Part shown: positions 29,217-37,884 of the stretch, one piece after another | Layout of the letters: each line of letters opens with the position of its first letter | Numbering within the stretch: the first letter of the stretch is position 1 | NCBI GenBank assembly: GCA_029781865.1 | Contig: JAKOVW010000093.1 | Coordinates: 130,718-194,717, forward strand | Reading direction: 5' to 3' | Length of the DNA: 64,000 bases | DNA from: Bacteroidota bacterium | GTDB taxonomy: Bacteria; Bacteroidota; Bacteroidia; Chitinophagales; Saprospiraceae | The notes under the pieces: generated by a model | Told to the model about the DNA's origin: nothing | Databases searched by the model: none | What the model saw: only the letters and a program-made list of their open reading frames with translations | Translations under genes and position numbers: made by a program

Positions 29217-29606
29217 ATGATAAATATAAGCCCAGGTCAATATCTCATATTGGCCTGGGGTCTTGTCATTTCCATTATTATTTTATCGATACTGCCCGGC
29301 AGCAGTATGCCGAAATACGATTGGATGGAATTGTTTGCTGCCGATAAATGGGGCCATTTTGCATTCTATGGTACTACCGCCTGGAGTTTCTCAAAATATA
29401 ATCAGCTTAAACAGCCATCGCGCAGCAAATGGTTTATTGGTATGCCCTTATTTCTCCTTGGCGTAAGCCTGGAATGTGTCCAGTATTTAATGAAACAAGG
29501 AAGAAGTTTTGATTTGTTTGATATCCTGGCAAATGGAATCGGTGTCTTTTGTGGATTGCGTTATTTTGATATGATCTTCCGATTTGTATTCAGAAAGTCT
29601 TTGTAA
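29217..29606 (+). CDS. VanZ-like family membrane protein
   Basis: The 129-residue protein has about four transmembrane segments. Conserved elements of the VanZ-like family are visible: DKWGHFAFYGTTAW after the first helix, GVSLECVQYLMKQGRSFDLFDILANGIG, where E and Q are within membrane segments and the R-x-FD-x-x-D-x-x-AN-x-x-G stretch is diagnostic. It is the third gene of the gltA-gcvH operon. The family includes a teicoplanin resistance protein, but small housekeeping relatives such as this have no proven function, and resistance should not be assumed. Confidence 0.85.
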   Translation: MINISPGQYLILAWGLVISIIILSILPGSSMPKYDWMELFAADKWGHFAFYGTTAWSFSKYNQLKQPSRSKWFIGMPLFLLGVSLECVQYLMKQGRSFDLFDILANGIGVFCGLRYFDMIFRFVFRKSL

Positions 29607-29660
29607 CTGCAGCGTAGGTGTTTTCAATTCAAAATAATAGGTGCCACCTACCCGGAATAT

Positions 29661-29757
29661 TCTTAACCGCAAAGACGCAAAGGTTTCGCAAAGGACGCAA
29701 AGACGCAAAAGATGCGAAGGACGCGAAGGATGCAAAGGATGCAAAGGATGCGAAGTT
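29661..29757. repeat. 8-9-bp tandem array, GCAAAGGAC family
   Basis: Following the VanZ-like gene, words such as GCAAAGAC, GCAAAGGAC, GCGAAGGAT and GCAAAGGAT repeat about eleven times with a period of mostly 8 or 9 bp. It is G/A-rich on the + strand and has no gene. The family differs in period and sequence from the heptad arrays elsewhere in the window. Confidence 0.85.
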
Positions 29758-29873
29758 TAATTCAAGGTTAAAGATTGTACGCCATTGAATTTAAATAATC
29801 TATATGAATGCGGTTATTACTTACATGCGGATTATTTATACTTAAGCTAAATTAAAATAAGCCCCTTTTAAGC

Positions 29874-29881
29874 TATTTTTG
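29874..29881 (+). promoter_or_regulatory. Candidate -7 box of the 29897 gene
   Basis: TATTTTTG is a perfect TAnnTTTG box 15 bases upstream of the ATG at 29897. It overlaps an alternative in-frame TTG at 29879 and therefore supports the downstream ATG as the start. Confidence 0.5.
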
Positions 29882-29896
29882 GCAAACGAAATTTCT

Positions 29897-31246
29897 ATGT
29901 GGAAAAAATCCATTTCGCTTTATGCTTACTTTCTGCTGATCATCATTTTTACAGTAGCGAATTTTAATATTAAAAAATGGCAAACGCAACACGTTATTGA
30001 TTGGGACATCATTGGATATTACTCTTACCTGCCGTCCACATTTATTTATCACGACTACAAACTAAAATTTTTAAAAGAAAACCGAAAACTGGATGAAGGC
30101 GTAAAATTCTGGCCACTCACTGCACCAAATGGAAACCTGATTAACAAATACACCATGGGCATGTCCGTGATGTATGCACCGTTTTTCTTTCTTGCACACA
30201 TCCAATCCCAGATTTCTGAATCCAATCCGAATGGATTCAGCTGGTATTATCAAAAATACGTGCACCTGTCCTGCTTGTTTTATTTATTCATCGGATTGTA
30301 TTTCCTCAGAAAACTATTATTGTATTGGTTTGACGAATGGGCGGTTGCATTGTCCCTGATTACCGTAACCCTGGGCACGAATTTATTTTACAATGCCACC
30401 ACCGAAGCTGCCATGAGTCATGCATACAATTTTTCACTTGCTGCTGTTTTCTTGTATTGCGTGCAATCCTGGTTTTCCGTGAATCAGCGAAAGTATGCAG
30501 TAGGCATCGGAATCAGCCTGGGCCTGTTAATTCTTATCCGACCTGTAAATATGCTTTTTGTTTTATTTCCTGTTTTGTACGGCATCCATTCTGTTCCGGA
30601 TGTATTGAAAAATATCAAACTGTTCTTTTCAAAACCGGTTGATCTTGCGATTGTATTTCTTCTTTGTTTCCTCATAGTATTACCTCAGCTTCTTTATTGG
30701 AAATCCGTTACCGGTCAGTATTTATTCTTTTCTTATCTGGGTGAACGATTCTTTTTTCTGAGACCCATGATCCTTCATGGTTTGTTTAGTTTTAGAAATG
30801 GCTGGCTGATCTATACCCCGATCATGTTTTTCTCTATCATCGGAATGTATTTATTGTACAAGCAAAAATTTCAGGCTTCAATAGCGATCGTATTTATTTT
30901 TCTCATCTATATCTATATCGTTTTCTCCTGGTGGTGCTGGTGGTATGTTGGATTTGGCAATCGCGCTATGATCGATTTGTATTCTTTACTTGCCATTCCT
31001 ATCGCATCATTTTATACCTATGTATTTCAACTTCAGTATTTGAAAAGAGCTGCTGTTTTCGGCATTGCCTTTTTGTTGCTTGGTTTAAACTTATTTCAAA
31101 CCTTGCAATACCGGATGAACCTGGTGCATTACGACAGCATGAATTTTAAGGCATACATGGCTTCTTTTGGCCGGATCCACTTCACTGAAGAATACAAAAA
31201 TGCCCTCGAGCAGCCTGATTATGAAAAAGCCAAAAGGGGGGAGTGA
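29897..31246 (+). CDS. Polytopic glycosyltransferase-like membrane protein
   Basis: The 449-residue protein has about ten hydrophobic segments. After the first is VIDWDIIGYYSYLPS with the acidic D35/D37 expected of GT-C-type transferases. It shares FRNGWLIYTP, WWCWWYVGFGNRAMI and NLFQT with the product of 24360-26210, so the two are paralogues, but it lacks that protein's C-terminal sandwich domain. It ends directly before an 9-bp repeat array (31247 on); the last residues KAKRGE may be affected by it. Sugar substrate is unknown. Confidence 0.65.
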   Translation: MWKKSISLYAYFLLIIIFTVANFNIKKWQTQHVIDWDIIGYYSYLPSTFIYHDYKLKFLKENRKLDEGVKFWPLTAPNGNLINKYTMGMSVMYAPFFFLAHIQSQISESNPNGFSWYYQKYVHLSCLFYLFIGLYFLRKLLLYWFDEWAVALSLITVTLGTNLFYNATTEAAMSHAYNFSLAAVFLYCVQSWFSVNQRKYAVGIGISLGLLILIRPVNMLFVLFPVLYGIHSVPDVLKNIKLFFSKPVDLAIVFLLCFLIVLPQLLYWKSVTGQYLFFSYLGERFFFLRPMILHGLFSFRNGWLIYTPIMFFSIIGMYLLYKQKFQASIAIVFIFLIYIYIVFSWWCWWYVGFGNRAMIDLYSLLAIPIASFYTYVFQLQYLKRAAVFGIAFLLLGLNLFQTLQYRMNLVHYDSMNFKAYMASFGRIHFTEEYKNALEQPDYEKAKRGE

Positions 31247-31352
31247 GACGCAGATTGGGACGCAGATTACACAGATTACGCAGATTAGGACGCAGATTAG
31301 GACGCAGATTACACAGATTACGCAGATTAGGGACGCAGATTACGCAGATTAC
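31247..31352. repeat. 9/12-bp tandem array, ACGCAGATT family
   Basis: ACGCAGATT, ACACAGATT and the 12-bp form ACGCAGATTAGG repeat about eleven times beginning right at the stop codon of the preceding gene. A reading frame through it gives TQITQIRTQ-type low-complexity protein and is not a gene. This array is a different family from the GCAAAGGAC array 1.5 kb upstream. Confidence 0.9.
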
Positions 31353-31484
31353 ACTGATATGATAGTATGGAAGCTAGTGGGTGATTTTATGGAGTTTGGG
31401 GAGGGTGGCTATATTGCATTTTCAATTCCGTCCGGAAGACCGGATTTAAATGGCCCAAAGGCTTAGCAATCCCGATTTCTAAAC

Positions 31485-31492
31485 TAATTTTG
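31485..31492 (+). promoter_or_regulatory. Candidate promoter of the 31514 TPR gene
   Basis: TAATTTTG is a perfect TAnnTTTG box 21 bases upstream of the ATG. A TTAG at 31463-31466, 18 bases further upstream, may be the -33 element. Confidence 0.5.
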
Positions 31493-31513
31493 CCCCCTTA
31501 TCGTTTGTAGAAG

Positions 31514-33310
31514 ATGCGCATTGTAATTTTTCTGTTTTTCGTGTTCAGCTCGATGCTACAGGCCCAGGATCCGCGGCTGGCACAGCAATATTTCAGTGAC
31601 GGGGAATTCGAGAAAGCCGCAGGCTTGTACCAGTCGTTGTATCAAAAAAATCCGAATAATGATTCCTATTTCAACCGATACCTCGATTGTCTGCTGGCCA
31701 TGAAACAATACGATCAAAGTGAGGACCTCGTCAAAAAAGAAATCAGCCTAAGACCCAAAGAAGTTCAACTCTACGTGAGTTATGGAAATCTGCTCATCCG
31801 CAAGAATGAAGAAGAAAAAGCAGAGAAACAATTTGAACTGGCCATAGACAAATTACCTGCAGATGTATCAGCAATACACAGACTGGCCAATTCATTTATT
31901 ACTCTTGCGAAATACGATCTGGCCATCAAGACCTATGAAAAAGGAGAAAAACTGATGAAATCCCAGGTGTATTTTACCTACAACCTTGCAGATCTGTATC
32001 GCAGAAAGGGCGATCATCAAACCATGTTAAAATATTTTCTGGATGGACTGGAAAACAACACCGTTCAACTTTCAGGAGTGCAGAGTCTATTGATTACCTA
32101 TCTGACACCGGAGCAATACAAATCCCTTCAGGCCTCCCTTTATCAAAGACTGGATAAGAATCCGGAATCCATTTCACTTTCGGAATTACTTCTTTGGTCT
32201 TTCATACAGGTTAAGGATTATGCCAACGCATTGCGGCAAGCCAAAGCACTGGATCGCAAGCTGAATGAAAACGGAAACCGCGTGTACAACATCGCAGTAG
32301 CATCAGCAGCTGATAACGATCTTCGCGCTGCAATTGACGGATACAATTTTATCAAAGAAAAAGGGGCAAGCAGTTCTTTTTATCACGAGGCCTGCCGTCA
32401 GGTTTTGTTTTGCAGACGTCAATTGATCGTTGAAAAAAATGATTATAAAAAAGAAGATCTCGTTCAACTGGAATCGGATTATCAGAAATACAAAGATGAA
32501 TTTGGAAGCAATTATCTGTCTGCTTCATTGATCATTGAATACGCCGAACTCGAAGCAAGGTATCTGAACAATCTGGATAAAGCCATTCAACTGCTTCAGG
32601 AAATGGTGAAAAGCAATTATGTAGAAGCTCATATCAAGGCAAAAGCTAAACTGGACCTGGGCGATTACTATTTAATAAAAGGAGAGCGCTGGGAAGCTAC
32701 CTTATTGTATTCACAGGTTGACAAGGATTTTAAAGAAGACGAGTTGGGAGAATTGGCGCGGTTTAAAAATGCACATCTGTCTTATTTCGCCGGCGATTTT
32801 GAATGGGCAAAAGAACAATTTGACATTCTCAAACGAGCGACGAGCAAATTGATTTCTAATGACGCCATCGACCTTTCTGTGTTTATCATTGATAATCTCA
32901 ATCAGGATAGTACCGGTGTTTCCCTGAGCATGTATTCCAAAGCGGAATTAAAAGTATTTCAGAATCAATACGATTCTGCATTGATGATATTGGATAGCAT
33001 TCCATTTAATGATCCTGACACTAAGTTTCTTGAAGATGATGTCTGGTATCTTCAGGCTAAGATTTATGATCATTTAAAACAAACGGATGTCGCTATCAAA
33101 AAATATGAAATGATCCTGGAAAAACACAAAGAGGAAATCCGCGCTGACAATGCACTCTATGAATTAGCCAGGATCTACGATTATCAACTCAATAATAAAG
33201 ACAAAGCAAAAGAACTCTATGAGAAATTATTCATCGACTTCAGCAACAGCGTTCTTGCCGTCGAAGCCCGAAAACGATACAGAGTCCTGAGAGGAGATAA
33301 AGTGCAGTAA
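31514..33310 (+). CDS. Secreted tetratricopeptide repeat protein
   Basis: The 598-residue protein starts with a signal peptide ending SSMLQAQ (about residue 17). It then has TPR-like helical pairs through most of its length, for example AQQYFSDGEFEKAAGLYQSLYQKNPNN at the N-terminus and two clear units near the C-terminus (ALYELARIYDYQLNNKDKAKELYEKL). It is expected in the periplasm or at the outer membrane as an assembly scaffold. It is not recognisable as a characterised T9SS component. Single gene; a heptad array starts two bases after the stop. Confidence 0.75.
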   Translation: MRIVIFLFFVFSSMLQAQDPRLAQQYFSDGEFEKAAGLYQSLYQKNPNNDSYFNRYLDCLLAMKQYDQSEDLVKKEISLRPKEVQLYVSYGNLLIRKNEEEKAEKQFELAIDKLPADVSAIHRLANSFITLAKYDLAIKTYEKGEKLMKSQVYFTYNLADLYRRKGDHQTMLKYFLDGLENNTVQLSGVQSLLITYLTPEQYKSLQASLYQRLDKNPESISLSELLLWSFIQVKDYANALRQAKALDRKLNENGNRVYNIAVASAADNDLRAAIDGYNFIKEKGASSSFYHEACRQVLFCRRQLIVEKNDYKKEDLVQLESDYQKYKDEFGSNYLSASLIIEYAELEARYLNNLDKAIQLLQEMVKSNYVEAHIKAKAKLDLGDYYLIKGERWEATLLYSQVDKDFKEDELGELARFKNAHLSYFAGDFEWAKEQFDILKRATSKLISNDAIDLSVFIIDNLNQDSTGVSLSMYSKAELKVFQNQYDSALMILDSIPFNDPDTKFLEDDVWYLQAKIYDHLKQTDVAIKKYEMILEKHKEEIRADNALYELARIYDYQLNNKDKAKELYEKLFIDFSNSVLAVEARKRYRVLRGDKVQ

Positions 33311-33311
33311 G

Positions 33312-33525
33312 GGTTAGGAGTTAGGAGTTAGGAGTGTTGAGAGATGAGTGATAAGTGAGGAGTGATGAATTATTTAATTCAAGATTAATACAAGTTAATT
33401 TAAGTTCTACGATACGCTGTGTTCCGATCTCAGATCTCATAACTTATCTCTCATAACTCAAATCTCATAACTCATCTCTCATAACTCCGATCTCTCAGCT
33501 CCTAGTTCCTAGTTCCTCCCTTCCC
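33312..33525. repeat. Inverted pair of heptad arrays
   Basis: Left arm 33312-33369 consists of GTTAGGA, GTGTTGA, GTGATAA, GTGAGGA heptads; right arm about 33426-33520 of ATCTCAT, AACTCAT, CTCTCAT and AGTTCCT heptads, that is, the complementary words. They bracket a 55-bp AT-rich spacer between the TPR gene and the first of the T9SS cargo pair. Same architecture as 26845-27345, different sequence family. Confidence 0.85.
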
Positions 33526-33563
33526 CATCTTTTTTGTATCTTAGATTCCTAAATACACATCCT

Positions 33564-35672
33564 ATGACACTAATTCCGACACTATGGAAGAGGGATTCCT
33601 GTAAGAAAATCTATGCTGTGAATCCATTCAAAGTTTTGTTATTTATTGGTTTACATATTTTGATTTGCTTTACTATAAATGCGAGTCCCAGTATTGTATC
33701 ACCGGACACCTGCATAGATTCTGACAAACCAACGATCTCCATTGCTATTGGCAATTGCACTCCGGCGACATTTAATCAATCGCTAAACACCTGTACCGGA
33801 TATTTATCCATCCAGGCACAGGCTACGGATAATCTCACCCCAGAAGAACTGCTATTATTTGACTATAAGATTGACTTATACAACGATGGCAGAGGGCCAT
33901 ACAATGGCTTTGATATCCGGGTAGGAGCCTTATCCTTACAGCAGTATAAAGCAGGAAACAATCCGCAATTTCAAGACAATCCTTTTGCGGAAAACAACAG
34001 AAATCCTTTTGACGCCAGTGGCACTTATCCGATTGGCATCCATAAAATTTGCTGGTATGTTGAAGACAGTTGTGGAAATACTGCGGCGCTGTGTCAGCTT
34101 TTTGAAGTGAGAGATTGCGAGGCGCCGGTTCCAAATTGTCAAACAATATTAAAAAGAAATTTCTTATTCACTGCGCCTACGACTGTATATGCCAAAGATT
34201 TCAATTACAATAGTTCTGATAATTGTACTTCCAAAGAAAAATTGAAATACTATTTTAACGGCGATCCTGCAATGAATAGCATAAGTATTAGTTGCGATGA
34301 TTTCGCTAAGTACGGAGATTGTGATGAGGCAAATCTGAATCTACAGTTATGGGTCGAAGATGAAGAAGGAAATGCGGATTATTGTCACGTCCTATTGAAG
34401 GTAATTAATGATTTAGATCCTACAATATGTTGTGATTTATCTATTAATAGAAGTATTTATGGACAAATATTAGCTTCAAAAAATGGAATAGATTCTGTTA
34501 CATCTCCGGAAGTTGAAATTTATATTACAAGTTCCGGTTTAGATAGAAGTCATAGTTCCAATAAAAATTTCAGGTTCAGTTTTATTAATCCCGATTTATA
34601 TACTCTTCAAGGAAGCCGCAATGGTGATTCATTGAATTCTGTATCCACTTTTGATATAATTAAAACAACAAGACACATTCAAGGAATCGAATTATTCAAC
34701 AACCCATTCCAAATAATAGCAGCTGATGTCAATCATGACTCAATTATATCATTGGCAGATCTGGTTGAAATTCGTAATTTGATTTTAGGAAACAGTATAT
34801 CTTTCAGCGGAATTAAAACCTGGAAAGTGTTTCCGGTAAGATTGAATAATTCCATTTTGAATGTGTACAATGAAGAAATCAAAATAGATTTAAATAGGAA
34901 TTCAGATAAGTATTTAGATTTGAGATTAGTCAGTATGGGGGACGTAAATGATTTCTCAAGACCTTTAAATTATACTCCATTAATAGGAAGTTCGGATTCC
35001 TTATTATTCAAATACAAAAAACAAAACATCAGAAGTGGGGATAGTATCCAGGTTGATTTTTTTTCAATAAGGTTTACTAATATTCAGGGCTTTCAGGGTA
35101 CATTTAAATTTGATACAAGTTTACTTAATTATTCCGGCTTTCTTTCAAACTCTATTAAAATAGATACTCAAAACTTAGGAACTAATTTTATAAATAAAGG
35201 ACTACTCACGATAAGTTGGAACAATCCAAGTGGTTTTTCTAATAGCCTTAAAGAAAACGAATTAGCATTTTCCATAATTTTTAACGTAAAACAAGATGGC
35301 GATCTCTGTGACGCCATTTCATTCACCAGCGATCTAACTCCTGCAGAAGCCTATACAGATAGTGTATTGATAAAAAAGATCAGGCTGGAATCCTGTGATG
35401 TCCCACTCAGTAATCATGATCTGATTGATCAAAATTTCATAGTTTATCCAAATCCGTTTAATGGTATACTGCACTTTCGAATTGCAGATAACTTAGTATT
35501 TCCTGTTGAATTGAGTCTTTACGACCAGAATGGGGAAAATATCGAAACTACCAAAATACAATCGACTCAATCTCAATTTAGTTGGAAGTTAAATTCAATA
35601 CATTCTGGAATTTACTTTGTCAAGATCAGTAATGAGCAAAAGATCATTTTTAAAAAAATAGCCAAACTATGA
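33564..35672 (+). CDS. T9SS cargo protein with dockerin-like and cohesin-like regions (first paralogue)
   Basis: From ATG 33564 the protein has 702 residues (the upstream TTG 33534 lies in the promoter region). A signal anchor-like stretch at about 20-40 is followed by a region ending IGIHKICWYVEDSCGN, a pattern of secreted Saprospiraceae proteins. At about 387-408 is DVNHDSIISLADLVEIRNL, a dockerin-like calcium loop. A region near 490-610 (SIQVDFFSIRF, GFQGTFKFD) resembles cohesin. The end (about 625-702) is a T9SS type A sorting domain: VYPNPFNGILHF, SGIYFVKI. Next gene is a paralogue 35 bp downstream with highly similar patches. Function unknown. Confidence 0.75.
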   Translation: MTLIPTLWKRDSCKKIYAVNPFKVLLFIGLHILICFTINASPSIVSPDTCIDSDKPTISIAIGNCTPATFNQSLNTCTGYLSIQAQATDNLTPEELLLFDYKIDLYNDGRGPYNGFDIRVGALSLQQYKAGNNPQFQDNPFAENNRNPFDASGTYPIGIHKICWYVEDSCGNTAALCQLFEVRDCEAPVPNCQTILKRNFLFTAPTTVYAKDFNYNSSDNCTSKEKLKYYFNGDPAMNSISISCDDFAKYGDCDEANLNLQLWVEDEEGNADYCHVLLKVINDLDPTICCDLSINRSIYGQILASKNGIDSVTSPEVEIYITSSGLDRSHSSNKNFRFSFINPDLYTLQGSRNGDSLNSVSTFDIIKTTRHIQGIELFNNPFQIIAADVNHDSIISLADLVEIRNLILGNSISFSGIKTWKVFPVRLNNSILNVYNEEIKIDLNRNSDKYLDLRLVSMGDVNDFSRPLNYTPLIGSSDSLLFKYKKQNIRSGDSIQVDFFSIRFTNIQGFQGTFKFDTSLLNYSGFLSNSIKIDTQNLGTNFINKGLLTISWNNPSGFSNSLKENELAFSIIFNVKQDGDLCDAISFTSDLTPAEAYTDSVLIKKIRLESCDVPLSNHDLIDQNFIVYPNPFNGILHFRIADNLVFPVELSLYDQNGENIETTKIQSTQSQFSWKLNSIHSGIYFVKISNEQKIIFKKIAKL

Positions 35673-35707
35673 ACATTTAATTTATTCACTCACTAATTCC
35701 ACATTCT

Positions 35708-37804
35708 ATGACACCAACTCCCATTTACTTTGAAAAGTTCAGTATAATTAACTCTGCGATATTCTACCATTTCTATTTACTTTTTATATTTAGTATTTGT
35801 ATTGGCATCACGTCAGTAAATGCTGCCGCAATGAAATCGCTTTCATTGGATAGCTGTACGGATACTGAAAAACCAGTCATTACTATTGACATAGGATCCT
35901 GCAATTCTGCAGTCTTCGACTCTATTTTAAAAACTTGTACGGGATTACTTTCTATTAAAGCAAGCGCTAACGATGATGAAACTCCGGCTGATTTATTATC
36001 TTTTGAATACAAGATAGATTTGTATAATGATGGCAAAGGAATTTTCAATGGATTCGATTGCCAGGTTGGACCTTTGACGTATCAAGAATATATAACCGGC
36101 ATTGTCCCTGTTTTTCATCAAAATATATTTTCAAATGATTCTAAAAATGCCTTTGATGCAACCGGCACTTATCCGATTGGCATCCATAAAATTTGCTGGT
36201 ATGTTAAAGACACTTGTGGAAATATGTCAGTCCATTGTCAATTATTTGAAATAAAAGATTGTAATGCACCAATCGTGAGTTGTACCGGTGGATTACAAAC
36301 ATTCACACTACCACAAATGGGATGCATCACCCTCTATGCAAAAGATTTTAATACTGGCAGCTACGATAATTGTACAGCTTCCGGCAAGTTGTTATATTAC
36401 TTTAATGGAGATCCTGCTAAAACAAGTTTGACCATTTGTTGCGAAGATTTTATCGCATCTGGGGCTTGCGACGACCTGCTTTTCGACGTCCAGGTTTGGG
36501 TACAGGATGAAGAAGGAAATAGTGATTATAGCAGTATACCAATATTAGTTGAAGATGTTTTAAACGTTTGCCCGGATGGTGACTCCTTTACTTTATATGG
36601 ACAAATAAATTCCGTAATCCACGAAAAGACTACATTTCTAACCAAGGATGTTGAAACAAATCTTTTCAAATACAATAATGTGAAAAAACAAACGAATGGC
36701 AATCCCTTTCGCTTTAAATGTCTGGGGGGATTTAACGATATTGAGATGATTAAATCAAATGATTCCTTGAATTCTGTGAACACATATGATCTGTACATGA
36801 TTCAAAAACAAATTAACCATATTGATACATTTACTAACTTTTATCAATATGTTACTGCGGATGTTGATCAAAACGGCATTACTGAAATCGAAGATTATGT
36901 TGAAATTAAAAGACTTATTCTTGGTGTTGAAAATCAATTTAAAAAAAGCAGAGCCTGGAAAATTTTGCCGGTGCGTTATGATACAAGCAATTTATTTACA
37001 ACAATGGAAAAATATCATTTCCGTATTACCTGGTATTATCAAACTATAATCGCCCGTTGTTTCAAAATGGGAGATGTAAATGACTTTGTAAGTCCTTTGA
37101 ATTATGTGCCTCTAAAAACAGGAACAACCGATAGCCTTGTCTTTACATATAAAAATCAGCAAATTTTAAAAGGAGATAAAGTTAAAATTGACTTTTATGC
37201 TCAACGATTTAATTCTGTTACAGGTTTTCAAGGGACAATAAAATTTGACAATCAGAAACTTCAATATCAAAATTCTATTTCCGGATCACTTACCATGGAT
37301 AGTGCTAGCTTAGGAAGAAAATTTATTTCTAAGGGTCTATTGACCATAAGCTGGAATGATTTATATCCAATCAGTTATTCTTCCGATTCCATTTTATTCA
37401 GCCTTGAATTCGAAGCCTTACAAGATGGGGATCTCTGTGAAGCCATTTCATTCACCAGCGATCTAACTCCTGCAGAAGCCTATACAGATAGTGTATTGAT
37501 AAAAAACATCAGGCTGGAATCCTGCGATGTTATCCTTAAAAACAAAGAAATACAGGCAGATAATATCCGGATATTCCCGAATCCTATGAAAAACGTGTTG
37601 AATTTTGAATTTCCGGAAGAAACTGCATTTCCAATCCGTCTTGATTTTTATTCGAATGAAGGAAAAACGATCAGGACCTTTACCATTCCAATTCCGACCA
37701 GGCAATTCATTTGCGAATTAAAGGATATGCCTTCCGGTCTGTTTTTCGTAAAACTTAGTTCAGGGAATGAAGTTATCTTCAGAAAATGTATTAAAACGGA
37801 ATAA
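35708..37804 (+). CDS. T9SS cargo protein with dockerin-like and cohesin-like regions (second paralogue)
   Basis: The 698-residue protein repeats the architecture of the preceding gene: signal region to about residue 40, an N-terminal region with IGIHKICWYVKDTCGN, a dockerin-like loop DVDQNGITEIEDYVEIKRL at about 384, a cohesin-like region near 485-600 (KVKIDFYAQRF, GFQGTIKFD) and a C-terminal sorting domain (IFPNPMKNVLNFEF, SGLFFVKL). Overall divergence is high, but two DNA patches are nearly identical to the first copy. Probably exported through SprA and anchored or released at the surface. Binding partners unknown; dockerin-cohesin pairing between copies is speculation. Confidence 0.75.
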   Translation: MTPTPIYFEKFSIINSAIFYHFYLLFIFSICIGITSVNAAAMKSLSLDSCTDTEKPVITIDIGSCNSAVFDSILKTCTGLLSIKASANDDETPADLLSFEYKIDLYNDGKGIFNGFDCQVGPLTYQEYITGIVPVFHQNIFSNDSKNAFDATGTYPIGIHKICWYVKDTCGNMSVHCQLFEIKDCNAPIVSCTGGLQTFTLPQMGCITLYAKDFNTGSYDNCTASGKLLYYFNGDPAKTSLTICCEDFIASGACDDLLFDVQVWVQDEEGNSDYSSIPILVEDVLNVCPDGDSFTLYGQINSVIHEKTTFLTKDVETNLFKYNNVKKQTNGNPFRFKCLGGFNDIEMIKSNDSLNSVNTYDLYMIQKQINHIDTFTNFYQYVTADVDQNGITEIEDYVEIKRLILGVENQFKKSRAWKILPVRYDTSNLFTTMEKYHFRITWYYQTIIARCFKMGDVNDFVSPLNYVPLKTGTTDSLVFTYKNQQILKGDKVKIDFYAQRFNSVTGFQGTIKFDNQKLQYQNSISGSLTMDSASLGRKFISKGLLTISWNDLYPISYSSDSILFSLEFEALQDGDLCEAISFTSDLTPAEAYTDSVLIKNIRLESCDVILKNKEIQADNIRIFPNPMKNVLNFEFPEETAFPIRLDFYSNEGKTIRTFTIPIPTRQFICELKDMPSGLFFVKLSSGNEVIFRKCIKTE

Positions 37805-37841
37805 GTACATTCTATCACCGGTATAGTTATCTTCGCATTGA

Positions 37842-37863
37842 ACACCGGGAAAACGCGCGGTGT
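37842..37863. terminator. Possible hairpin between convergent genes
   Basis: ACACCG (37842-37847) can pair with CGGTGT (37858-37863) around a ten-base loop in the gap between the second cargo gene and ileS, which converge. No T-run follows on either strand, so termination is weakly supported. Confidence 0.3.
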
Positions 37864-37884
37864 CCGATTGATCAGAAATTTTAA

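Noticed and set aside
29217-29606. Glycopeptide resistance by VanZ homologue
   Set aside because: Only the broad VanZ-like family is supported; no van operon is present and Gram-negative envelope makes the role unlikely.
29487-29744. 85-codon minus-strand frame rich in Leu and Arg
   Set aside because: It covers the GCAAAGGAC repeat array and the 3' end of the VanZ-like gene; no family features.
31167-31466. 99-codon frame with TQITQIRTQ repeats
   Set aside because: It is only the translation of the ACGCAGATT array and the end of the preceding gene in another frame.
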